Positions 23,100-30,336 of a stretch of DNA of 34,431 bases are shown one piece after another. Each line of letters begins with the position of its first letter. Position 1 is the first letter of the stretch. A model generated the notes under the pieces. It was not told the origin of the DNA and made no database searches. It saw only the letters and a program-made list of their open reading frames with translations. The position numbers and the translations under genes are program-made. The stretch spans positions 1-34,431 of the forward strand of contig JACSRU010000105.1 of the NCBI GenBank assembly GCA_014879575.1, given 5' to 3'. The stretch comes from Chthoniobacterales bacterium. Its GTDB lineage: Bacteria > Verrucomicrobiota > Verrucomicrobiia > Chthoniobacterales > Terrimicrobiaceae.

Positions 23100-23804
23100 C
23101 TAAGCCGGGACGAACAAAATTCTTCCGCACTGAGGGCACGAGACGATGGATTTCTCCGCGCGAAGTTCCACGCTGGTCTGGGCGGTGACCTTCATGTGGC
23201 ACCCCGTGCAGACCTCGTGTTCCAACGCGACAATGGCGGTCGCATTCTTCGTTTGGAACAGCCGGTCGTAGAGGCCGAGCAAATCCTCCTCGATGTCGCT
23301 GACTGCCTGCTGCCGGGCGGACTCCATTTCTGCGATCCTGGCCGTCAGGTTTCCTTCCTTCTCCACGAGATTGGCAATCTGACCCTCATATTTTGTTTTG
23401 TCGGCCGCATGCGTTTGCTCGGCTGCCGTGATCTCCGGCTTTAGCGACTCCGCTTCCTCCATGAGATCGATTTCCTTGTCCTCGAGTTGGATGATGACTT
23501 TTTCGGCGGCCTCAATTTCGTGGGCGAGCGCGGAAAACTCCTCGTTCTTGCGGGTCTGGGTCTGTTGGGTTTTATAGCGGTCGATCTGGCCGCGTTTGGC
23601 GGCGGCTTCGACTTCGAGGCTCTTTTTCCGCACCTCAATCTCCTTGGCGCGGCTGCGGGCGTTATCAAGTCGCGCGGCGGCTTCGGCGATCAAACGTTCC
23701 TTTGCGGCTTTCTCCTTGGGAAGCGCGGCAAGTTCGATTCTGAAGGTGCGAATGCGCTGGTCCTTGTCCTGAATGGCGAGAAGTTTTTCGATGGCTTCGA
23801 GCAT
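23100..23804 (-). CDS. COG1579 coiled-coil protein with C4 zinc ribbon
   Basis: This 234-aa protein is helical for most of its length: residues about 1-190 form a long antiparallel coiled coil (KEKAAKERLIAEAAARLDNA; EAAEKVIIQLEDKEIDLMEE). The last 40 residues hold a zinc ribbon with CTGC (about 199-202) and CPQC (about 222-225). It matches the COG1579 family (CT398/Cdsl01-like), widespread in bacteria and proposed to be a nucleic-acid or protein-interaction adaptor. No enzymatic motif is present. The ATG at 23804 starts the first helix directly. It follows the mrp gene on the same strand after 112 nt. Identity is clear; function remains unassigned. Confidence 0.88.
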   Translation of the reverse strand: MLEAIEKLLAIQDKDQRIRTFRIELAALPKEKAAKERLIAEAAARLDNARSRAKEIEVRKKSLEVEAAAKRGQIDRYKTQQTQTRKNEEFSALAHEIEAAEKVIIQLEDKEIDLMEEAESLKPEITAAEQTHAADKTKYEGQIANLVEKEGNLTARIAEMESARQQAVSDIEEDLLGLYDRLFQTKNATAIVALEHEVCTGCHMKVTAQTSVELRAEKSIVSCPQCGRILFVPA

Positions 23805-23916
23805 CCCGGCATCATGGAGGATTCGGGGAAATTATCCAGCCGCACTTTTTCTTCCGGGGAAAAATGTCGGCTGTTGGCGAAATCCCCTCGCGCGGTTTGG
23901 ACGGAGATCTCCGACC

Positions 23917-24951
23917 TCAATGGACAACTGTCGCGATGGAGGCGGCAATACCCCGGAAGACCTCCGCGGCTTCGCTCTTTGGGTGGGCTCCCACGACCGG
24001 CTTGCCGGTGTCGCCGGACTCCCGCACGCGAGGCTCGATCGGGACCTCCCCCAACAACGGGACACGGAGGCGTTCGGCTTCCCTCTTGCCGCCGCCCGTG
24101 CCGAAAATGTCGTAGCGTTTTCCGTCCCCCGGACAGAGGAAGTAACTCATGTTTTCCACAATGCCGAGCACCGGAACATTTGTTTTTGAGAACATGCTGA
24201 TCGCCTTGCGCGCATCGATCAAGGCCACTTCCTGCGGGGTGGTGACGATGAGGGCTCCGCTGAGGGCGACGGTTTGCACGATCGTGAGCTGGATGTCTCC
24301 GGTGCCGGGCGGCAAATCCAGAATCAAAAAGTCCAGATTTCCCCAGGCGACCTGCCGCAGGAATTGCTGGGTGTAGCGCGTCACCATCGGTCCGCGGAGA
24401 ACCGCCGGAGAGCCTTCATCCAAGAGGAATCCCATCGACATGAGGGAAACGCCGTAACGTTCGATGGGAATGATGCGATTCTCGTCATCGGCCAGGGGAC
24501 GTTCCGAGCCGCCGAACATGAGGGCAATGCTGGGTCCGTAAATGTCACAATCACAGAGTCCCGTGCGGTGGCCCGCTTGCGCAAGCGCGAGCGCAAGATT
24601 CGCGGCCACGGTGGATTTTCCCACACCACCCTTTCCACTGGCCACGGCGAGCACATGTTTGACTCCCCCGATTTTCACGGGCCCGACATCCCCGGACGCT
24701 GCTGCGGGTGCCTGGACATCGACTTTGACATTCACGCTGGCGACTCCCGGAACCGCCTGCACGACTTTCAAGGCACCATCCCGGATTTCGACCGCCACTT
24801 TTGGCTCCTGCGTCGAGACGACGATTTGGATCTGTACATCCCCGCCCTGGATTTGAATTTCCCGCACAAGCCCGAAGGACACGATGTCCCTCGAGAACCC
24901 CGGATACTTTACCGCGCGAAGAGCCTCGCGCACGATTTCCTCATTCAGCAT
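23917..24951 (-). CDS. mrp: Mrp/ApbC-type Fe-S cluster carrier ATPase
   Basis: This 344-aa P-loop protein has an N-terminal MIP18 (DUF59) domain (about 1-75) and a ParA/MinD-type NTPase domain. The deviant Walker A is SGKGGVGKST (105-114), followed by DCDIYGPSI and DLPPGTGDIQLT (Walker B region). These proteins hold a 4Fe-4S cluster at the dimer interface and pass it to apo-enzymes. In the usual cluster loop after ENMSYF there is CPGD, so one of the two cysteines of a CxxC is missing; CPxTG-type variants are common in this family. The ATG at 24951 is chosen because MIP18 starts immediately after it; a GTG seven codons upstream is possible. Confidence 0.93.
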   Translation of the reverse strand: MLNEEIVREALRAVKYPGFSRDIVSFGLVREIQIQGGDVQIQIVVSTQEPKVAVEIRDGALKVVQAVPGVASVNVKVDVQAPAAASGDVGPVKIGGVKHVLAVASGKGGVGKSTVAANLALALAQAGHRTGLCDCDIYGPSIALMFGGSERPLADDENRIIPIERYGVSLMSMGFLLDEGSPAVLRGPMVTRYTQQFLRQVAWGNLDFLILDLPPGTGDIQLTIVQTVALSGALIVTTPQEVALIDARKAISMFSKTNVPVLGIVENMSYFLCPGDGKRYDIFGTGGGKREAERLRVPLLGEVPIEPRVRESGDTGKPVVGAHPKSEAAEVFRGIAASIATVVH

Positions 24952-25055
24952 GCCTTTCCATACGGTCAACACCCCGACATCGCAAGCGAAACGAGGAGAA
25001 TGTTGGGCCCGCTCCCGCGCTCCAATCGGAGGGTGGCTCCGCGCCGGATGTGGCT

Positions 25056-26408
25056 TTAAAACGATTTCCGGAGATGGCTCGGAAGAATGTTCAACTGCTC
25101 CCGATATTTTGCCACCGTGCGCCGGGCGACCTCCAGCCCCTGGTCCTTCAGGAGGCGGACCATGTTCTGATCGCTTTGCGGGTGCTTGGGATCTTCCTCG
25201 CGCACGATCGCCTGGATCGCCTGGCGGACACTCTCATTGCTCACGGACTCCCCGGCACTGTTCGTGTAGCCGTGCGTGAAAAAGTATTTGATTTCGAAGA
25301 TCCCCTGGGGTGTTGCCATATATTTTCCCGAGGCCGCCCGGCTGACCGTCGTTTCATGGACCCCGACAGCCTCCGCAATCTGCCTCATCGTCAGGGGACG
25401 CAGACGCGAGGGCCCGTGATCCAGGAATTCCCTCTGCCTGAGCACGATTTCCCGCCCAATGTTCCGGAGGGTCTGTTGCCTTTGCTGGATGCTTCGAATG
25501 AAAAATTTCCCGTCCTTGATTTTATCCCGCAGATACTCGCGAACCTCGCGGGAGGACTCCGAGAGCATGTCCTTGTAATCGTCGGAAATCCGCAGGACGG
25601 GAATCTCGTCGCTGTTCAGGCTGACGAGGTAGTCCTCCCCCTCGCGCTCCACGATGATTTCGGGAATGACAACCTGCTCGGGCTCGGTCGAGAATGCCCG
25701 CCCCGGACGGGGATCCAACCGCGAAATCGTCTCGGCGGCCCGTTGGACATCCCCCACGGACACATTGAGCCTGGCGGCAATTTCCGGGATCTTTTTTCGT
25801 GCAAGTTCTTCCAGGTGCTGTTGAACAATCCGGGCCGCCGTGGAGTTTTCCTGGCCACGACGTTTGAGTTGCAGAAAAAGACACTCCCCAAGATTCCGCG
25901 CGACAACGCCCGGAGGGTCAAACTCCTGGACCTTCTCAAGGATCCTCTCCACCTCGAGCGCATTCGATCCGGTGGCATAGGCGACATCCCCGGAATCCGC
26001 CCTCAAGTATCCCTGGTCATCCAGATTCCCAATGATCTCGGCCGCAATGCGGGCCTCCAGCTTTGTCCACGAGGCCGTCAACAATTGCTCCAAAAGGTGC
26101 TCTTGAAGCGTCCGGGACCTCGTCTGGGAATCAAAAAAATGTTGCCGCCTGTCGAGAGCCTCGCGCGTCCAGGGTTCAGAAGCCGTCCGCTGCGCATAGT
26201 ATTCGTTCCACTGATCCTCCAGGCCACTTGTCCGGGGGACATCCTCCGTCGGCTTGTCCGGAATCACCTCCTCCAAGGCGGGATTCTCGCGGAGCTCCGT
26301 GTCCACAAGCTGCCGCAACTCGGTGAGCGGAGCCTGAAGAATATTCAGACTCTGCTGCATCTGCGGCGACATTGTCTGCTGCAATGCCAAACCCACAGTC
26401 TGTTCCAT
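25056..26408 (-). CDS. rpoN: RNA polymerase sigma-54 factor
   Basis: This 450-aa protein has the three regions of sigma-54. Region I (about 1-45, MEQTVGLALQQTMSPQMQQS) is glutamine-rich and contacts activators. The core-binding region follows (about 100-290), including LDDQGYL and FDPPGVVARNLGECL. Next is the helix-turn-helix RQIAEAVGVHETTVSRA, and last the RpoN box ARRTVAKYREQL near the C-terminus, which reads the -24 element. It directs transcription that needs AAA+ activators. The ATG at 26408 matches the family start; an in-frame ATG three codons upstream is an alternative. It lies upstream of mrp on the same strand with a 104-nt gap. I saw no convincing -24/-12 promoter in this window. 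Confidence 0.96.
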   Translation of the reverse strand: MEQTVGLALQQTMSPQMQQSLNILQAPLTELRQLVDTELRENPALEEVIPDKPTEDVPRTSGLEDQWNEYYAQRTASEPWTREALDRRQHFFDSQTRSRTLQEHLLEQLLTASWTKLEARIAAEIIGNLDDQGYLRADSGDVAYATGSNALEVERILEKVQEFDPPGVVARNLGECLFLQLKRRGQENSTAARIVQQHLEELARKKIPEIAARLNVSVGDVQRAAETISRLDPRPGRAFSTEPEQVVIPEIIVEREGEDYLVSLNSDEIPVLRISDDYKDMLSESSREVREYLRDKIKDGKFFIRSIQQRQQTLRNIGREIVLRQREFLDHGPSRLRPLTMRQIAEAVGVHETTVSRAASGKYMATPQGIFEIKYFFTHGYTNSAGESVSNESVRQAIQAIVREEDPKHPQSDQNMVRLLKDQGLEVARRTVAKYREQLNILPSHLRKSF

Positions 26409-26475
26409 GCCAACCATCTCTTGAAAATCCGTCAGGAGGGCTCTGGTGCGCAAGCAATAATCGCGCCAAGATCAG

Positions 26476-26505
26476 AAAAATAGGGATAGTTTTAAAAAAA
26501 TCCCT
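26476..26505 (-). terminator. Putative terminator after the DUF4256 gene
   Basis: On the minus strand AGGGAT and ATCCCT (arms at 26482-26487 and 26500-26505) form a 6-bp stem with a 12-nt A/T-rich loop and are followed by ATTTTT. It is 64 nt after the DUF4256 stop and just upstream of rpoN, separating the two. Confidence 0.55.
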
Positions 26506-26568
26506 CTTTCACGTCCCGCTTGTTTGGCCGGTGCCCGAACTCTGGAAAAGGTTTTTTCGGAACAGCGG

Positions 26569-27135
26569 TCAAACCCTCAGTGCCCCCCGAAACCCGCGCG
26601 CGCCGTAATACGATTCCGCGCCGTTGCAGCCGATGAAGACGCGTCCGTAACTGCGACCGCCCCAGAGCGCACCGCCCTGCTGGCGAAAGTCCGGCGGGGT
26701 CTTCAGCCAGCTCGACCGTTTCGCGTCGAACTCGCCCAACTTTTGCAGGTCCAGATATTGTTCCTCCGTCAACAGCTCGATGCCCATGGCGGCGGCCATA
26801 CCCACGGCGCTGCCCTTCGGCTTGTGTTCTTTCCGGGAGGTCAGTGCTTCGTCGTCGTAGCAAAGGCTGACGCGACCTGCGGGCGTTTGCTCGGAACAAT
26901 CGAAAAAAATGTATTCGCCCGACTTTTTATCGTGACCGACGACATCCGGTTCGCCACCGGTGCGTTCCATTTCCGCGAGCGTCCACAGCTTGTCCGGCCC
27001 GGCCTCCAACCGCGCCTGCACCTTGGCCCACCCCAAACCTTTGTGACGGGCCTTGTTCGCGTCAAACCGGGCCTTCAACGCGGCCAGCAACCCGTCACGT
27101 TGTTTGGGGGATAATTCTTTTTTGTTGATCTTCAT
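26569..27135 (-). CDS. DUF4256 family protein
   Basis: This 188-aa protein matches the DUF4256 family along its whole length. Recognisable conserved blocks are ARHKGLGWAKVQARLEA near residue 30, MERTGGEPDVVGHD near 55, EYIFFDCSEQTPAGRVSLCY near 73, MGIELLTEEQYLDLQKLG near 117 and GCNGAESYYGARGFRG at the end. No membrane span or signal peptide is visible. The family has no established function that I know of. The ATG at 27135 is chosen because the family typically starts with a short basic KKxELS segment, seen here. A REP doublet lies about 80 nt upstream of the start. The gene is probably monocistronic, with a terminator at 26476-26505. Confidence 0.88.
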   Translation of the reverse strand: MKINKKELSPKQRDGLLAALKARFDANKARHKGLGWAKVQARLEAGPDKLWTLAEMERTGGEPDVVGHDKKSGEYIFFDCSEQTPAGRVSLCYDDEALTSRKEHKPKGSAVGMAAAMGIELLTEEQYLDLQKLGEFDAKRSSWLKTPPDFRQQGGALWGGRSYGRVFIGCNGAESYYGARGFRGALRV

Positions 27136-27216
27136 GTTGTTCGCGGTTTGGTCGTCGGGCAGCAAAGTAAATCAATTCCGCGAACGTGATACAAGCCGGA
27201 CAAACAATTCGCCGAA

Positions 27217-27330
27217 GCGCGGCTGTGTAAAAGACCAGCCGCAGCAATGCTCACATCGGAACTACGCCACGGACTATTCACGCGCCTGGCCCGGCAACGT
27301 TGCTGCGACTGGCTTTCAGTCCAGTCGCCA
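27217..27330. repeat. REP doublet in inverted orientation (REPIN/BIME-like)
   Basis: Two related hairpins face each other. Hairpin A has arms GCGGCTG (27219-27225) and CAGCCGC (27236-27242). Hairpin B has arms GCGACTGG (27305-27312) and CCAGTCGC (27321-27328). Read from the minus strand for A and the plus strand for B, both carry the same head TTGCTGCG before the CTGG part, so they are two copies of one REP in opposite orientation, about 110 bp overall. Hairpin B ends 7 nt beyond the stop of the RAYT remnant, the enzyme class that mobilises such repeats. Confidence 0.7.
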
Positions 27331-27334
27331 TCCA

Positions 27335-27835
<501 letters not shown>

Positions 27836-27858
27836 TTAAAATTCTCGGTGAACACGGT

Positions 27859-28905
27859 TCAACTCTTTCGCGGAATGTGGATGCCTGCCTTCGCTCCTTG
27901 AACGCGAATCTCGTCCTTTGTCCACGAAAGTTGAATTGATTCCGGCCAAACGTCCTCGTGCTTTGCCATCTCGGTCAACGGCGGACGAATGTAGCGTTCG
28001 AGAAAAACAGCCATTGTCGTGCCTGCTTTGGAGTCCATGTGCGCCCATGCATTCACGCCAACGTAATGCTTGCCGCTGTTTGCTTTGAACGCCGCAATCA
28101 GTTCGTCGAGGCGTGGTGATGGAGTTGGATCAAGAACGATGAGCACTGGCGTCAGCCCGGCGGCGCGGGCTTCGCGCGGGAAAGAAAGTTCTTCGCCGAA
28201 GCGACCTTGGCCGCTGGCAGCAATGGTGACGCGCAGTTTGAATTCGTAGGCGAGTTGGCTCTCGCCGTCGTAGCAATCAATCTGGCGGCCTTCACCAGTC
28301 GATTCGCCCTGTTCGTTCAGGCGTTTGACGGGTGAGTTCTTCGAGCCGACGGCTTCGCCGCCGAGACAACTCGCCAGCACTGGCTCGAACAGATAACCAG
28401 TTTCTTGCGCCGCACGATTGTCCACGTCGAAAATCCATTTGCGCCAGATGAGCCATGAGGCGAGCAAGCCATCATCCACGCCACCAAATTCCAGCAGGCT
28501 GCGCGGGCCGACTTGGTTCATCGTCGGCTTCGGCTGGCAGGACAGAATGCGTTGATACTTGCACCGCCGTTTGTGCAGCGTGGCGAGGTTCTCGAAATAA
28601 AGTCGGAAGTCGGGTTCATGTGCGACGCAGGCAGCAAGGCTTTCCACAAGCCCGGCGGCAGAAGGACAGCCATCTTGTGGAGTTTGAAACCACGCCAGCG
28701 GAAGACGGTAATAGTCGTCGCTCGGCGGCGGAGACGAAAGCGCGGGCAGCTTCGAGACTGCTGCGTCAAGTCCAAGGTCGCGGCAGCATTGCGACAGCAG
28801 ACAGAAAAGCTCGTTCTCTGAAAGCGTCACGCGGTCGTCGCCATTGCCGAGGATGCGCGCGGCGCTGAACGACTTCTTGATCTCGGCGGGTATGGGCATG
28901 GTCAT
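27859..28905 (-). CDS. Type II restriction endonuclease, ApaLI-like, PD-(D/E)xK
   Basis: This 348-aa protein carries a PD-(D/E)xK nuclease core: Glu174 in GYLFEPVLAS, Asp210 in GRQIDCYDG, and Glu221-x-Lys223 in YEFKLRV. It is followed by TIAASGQGRFGEEL and PVLIVLDPTPSPRL, which I associate with ApaLI-family endonucleases. The N-terminal 130 residues have no motif I recognise. The ATG at 28905 overlaps the methyltransferase stop (ATGA), so endonuclease translation depends on prior translation of the methyltransferase, a common order that protects the host. A second ATG two codons later is possible. The recognition site is not predictable with confidence. The nuclease motif and pairing make the restriction role likely; the subfamily is less certain. 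Confidence 0.82.
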   Translation of the reverse strand: MTMPIPAEIKKSFSAARILGNGDDRVTLSENELFCLLSQCCRDLGLDAAVSKLPALSSPPPSDDYYRLPLAWFQTPQDGCPSAAGLVESLAACVAHEPDFRLYFENLATLHKRRCKYQRILSCQPKPTMNQVGPRSLLEFGGVDDGLLASWLIWRKWIFDVDNRAAQETGYLFEPVLASCLGGEAVGSKNSPVKRLNEQGESTGEGRQIDCYDGESQLAYEFKLRVTIAASGQGRFGEELSFPREARAAGLTPVLIVLDPTPSPRLDELIAAFKANSGKHYVGVNAWAHMDSKAGTTMAVFLERYIRPPLTEMAKHEDVWPESIQLSWTKDEIRVQGAKAGIHIPRKS

Positions 28906-30230
28906 TTCCTCGCTCTCTCCAGCAACACCAGTTGCTCGTCGTTCTTGCCGACGAGTTCGTTTAGCAAGGATTCCGTTTGCGCCAGCGCCGGACTCATCCC
29001 TTCCGAGCGAGTCAGACAAAATCGAAGCGCCGAATGGCCGTTGCCGTTGTATCGCACGCCAAACCCAAACTCCCGCGCGATGTGCTCGCCGATGGTTCGC
29101 GCCAGCATCGGCGGAATGGCGTTGCCGGTTTGCTGGATGCGGCTCGCCGCGCTGCCGGTGAACTCGAACGAATCCGGGAACGTCTGCAACCGCGCACACT
29201 CCCGCAACGTGAGCAGCCGGTCTTCCGTCGGATGCACAAACTCCCGCGTCGCCGCGCTGGTGATGGTCAGGCTCGGCTCGTCGGCAAACAGCCGCTTCAA
29301 GCCGGACGGCGCTCCGCCGCGCTTCTCCACCGGCGTCCCATCCATCACGCGCCGGAAAGCACGGCGGCGAAACGAGTCATGCTGCAAATGATCCGGCAAA
29401 TCCTTCATCGTCTGGCCCGGCCGCAATCCCCGCACGCGCTCAAGCTGAATCTCCGACAGCGCCACCGCGTAGTGATCCGTCACGCTCCCGACTTCGCCGC
29501 GCAGATACGCCTGCAATTCATTCTGCGGCGGCTGGCGATACGGCAATGATTCGCCCGCCTCTTGAACTGCGGTTGGCAAGTCCCCGACAGCACACGCGAA
29601 CGTCACTTCTCCCTTGCGAAAGATGCTGCCGGAAAAGCGCGTCACCGGTTGGGGAAACACGAAGTCATGGCCGATACAGTTACCGACAATGAGCACGCGC
29701 TTGCGCCGCTGCGGAATGCTGTAGCCCTGCGCATAAACCTTCTCAAGATTCAGAGAATAACCCGCTTCAAGAAAAGCGGCCACGGCATCGCGAACGTGCG
29801 AACCGCCGTCGTTGGTCAGCAGTCCCTCGACATTCTCCATCACGAACCACTTTGGGCGGATGCCTTCGAGCAGCCGGACGTAATGCGCGAGCAGCGAATT
29901 GCGCGGGTCATCGCCCGACTTCGCGCCCGCGCTGCTGAAACCCTGACACGGCGGACCGCCCAGCAGAATGTCGAGTTCTCCGCGCTTCAAGCCAATGCGT
30001 TCAAGAATGTCAGCGGCGCTCAAATCACGGATGTCCGCCGCCACACACGGAGTTTGCGGGAAGTTGCGCCGATACGACTCCACCGCGTCAGCATCAATGT
30101 CCGTGGCAAACCGAACGTCGTAGCCCGCCTGCCCAAACCCGAGCGAACACCCGCCCGCGCCCGCGAACAGGCTGATGGCGGTGGGCCTGTGCCGGCTGGC
30201 GGATGCTGAATTGTTTTGAGATTCGCTCAC
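28902..30230 (-). CDS. C5 cytosine-specific DNA methyltransferase
   Basis: From the GTG at 30230 this is a 442-aa enzyme. The C5 methyltransferase motifs appear in order: motif I AISLFAGAGGCSLGF, motif IV GGPPCQGFSSAG with the catalytic Cys, motif VI ENVEGL, motif VIII QRRKRVLIVG, and motif X QQTGNAIPPMLARTIGEHI near the end. The target recognition domain lies between VIII and IX (about 200-310). A C-terminal tail of about 65 residues follows motif X. It should protect sites cut by the downstream endonuclease, whose ATG overlaps its stop. The same frame extends up to an ATG at 30308, but that part overlaps the upstream stub and has no methyltransferase similarity. The stub ends 4 nt before the GTG, favouring re-initiation there. 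Confidence 0.9.
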   Translation of the reverse strand: MSESQNNSASASRHRPTAISLFAGAGGCSLGFGQAGYDVRFATDIDADAVESYRRNFPQTPCVAADIRDLSAADILERIGLKRGELDILLGGPPCQGFSSAGAKSGDDPRNSLLAHYVRLLEGIRPKWFVMENVEGLLTNDGGSHVRDAVAAFLEAGYSLNLEKVYAQGYSIPQRRKRVLIVGNCIGHDFVFPQPVTRFSGSIFRKGEVTFACAVGDLPTAVQEAGESLPYRQPPQNELQAYLRGEVGSVTDHYAVALSEIQLERVRGLRPGQTMKDLPDHLQHDSFRRRAFRRVMDGTPVEKRGGAPSGLKRLFADEPSLTITSAATREFVHPTEDRLLTLRECARLQTFPDSFEFTGSAASRIQQTGNAIPPMLARTIGEHIAREFGFGVRYNGNGHSALRFCLTRSEGMSPALAQTESLLNELVGKNDEQLVLLERARK

Positions 30231-30234
30231 GGTA

Positions 30235-30336
30235 TCAAACGGCGACGAACTCCGGCGTGAACTGGCCGCGCCAGCCGAAGATGTTGCTCCGCGTCTTGTT
30301 GACGACATCCAGCTTTTGGCGGTCGAGGGTTTTCAT
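30235..30336 (-). pseudogene. 33-codon N-terminal stub of a different DNA methyltransferase
   Basis: An ATG at 30336 overlapping the protease stop (ATGA) opens a 33-codon frame containing VNKTRSNIFGWRGQFTPEFV, then stops at 30235. This motif is the typical start of adenine/N4-type 'site-specific DNA methyltransferase' proteins (DNA_methylase N4/N6) found in defence islands; the AdoMet and catalytic motifs that should follow are absent. The stub is cut off exactly where the cytosine methyltransferase gene begins. It reads as a scar where one methyltransferase module was replaced by another. It may still be translated and couple the protease to the methyltransferase. Confidence 0.7.

Noticed and set aside
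23917-24951. Loss of an Mrp cluster cysteine (CPGD in place of CxxC) as a sign of inactivation
   Set aside because: Variants without the second cysteine are common in this family, and the rest of the protein is well conserved.
24952-25055. Sigma-54 promoter (TGGC-N8-TGC) upstream of mrp near rpoN
   Set aside because: No good -24/-12 match was found on the minus strand in the gap.
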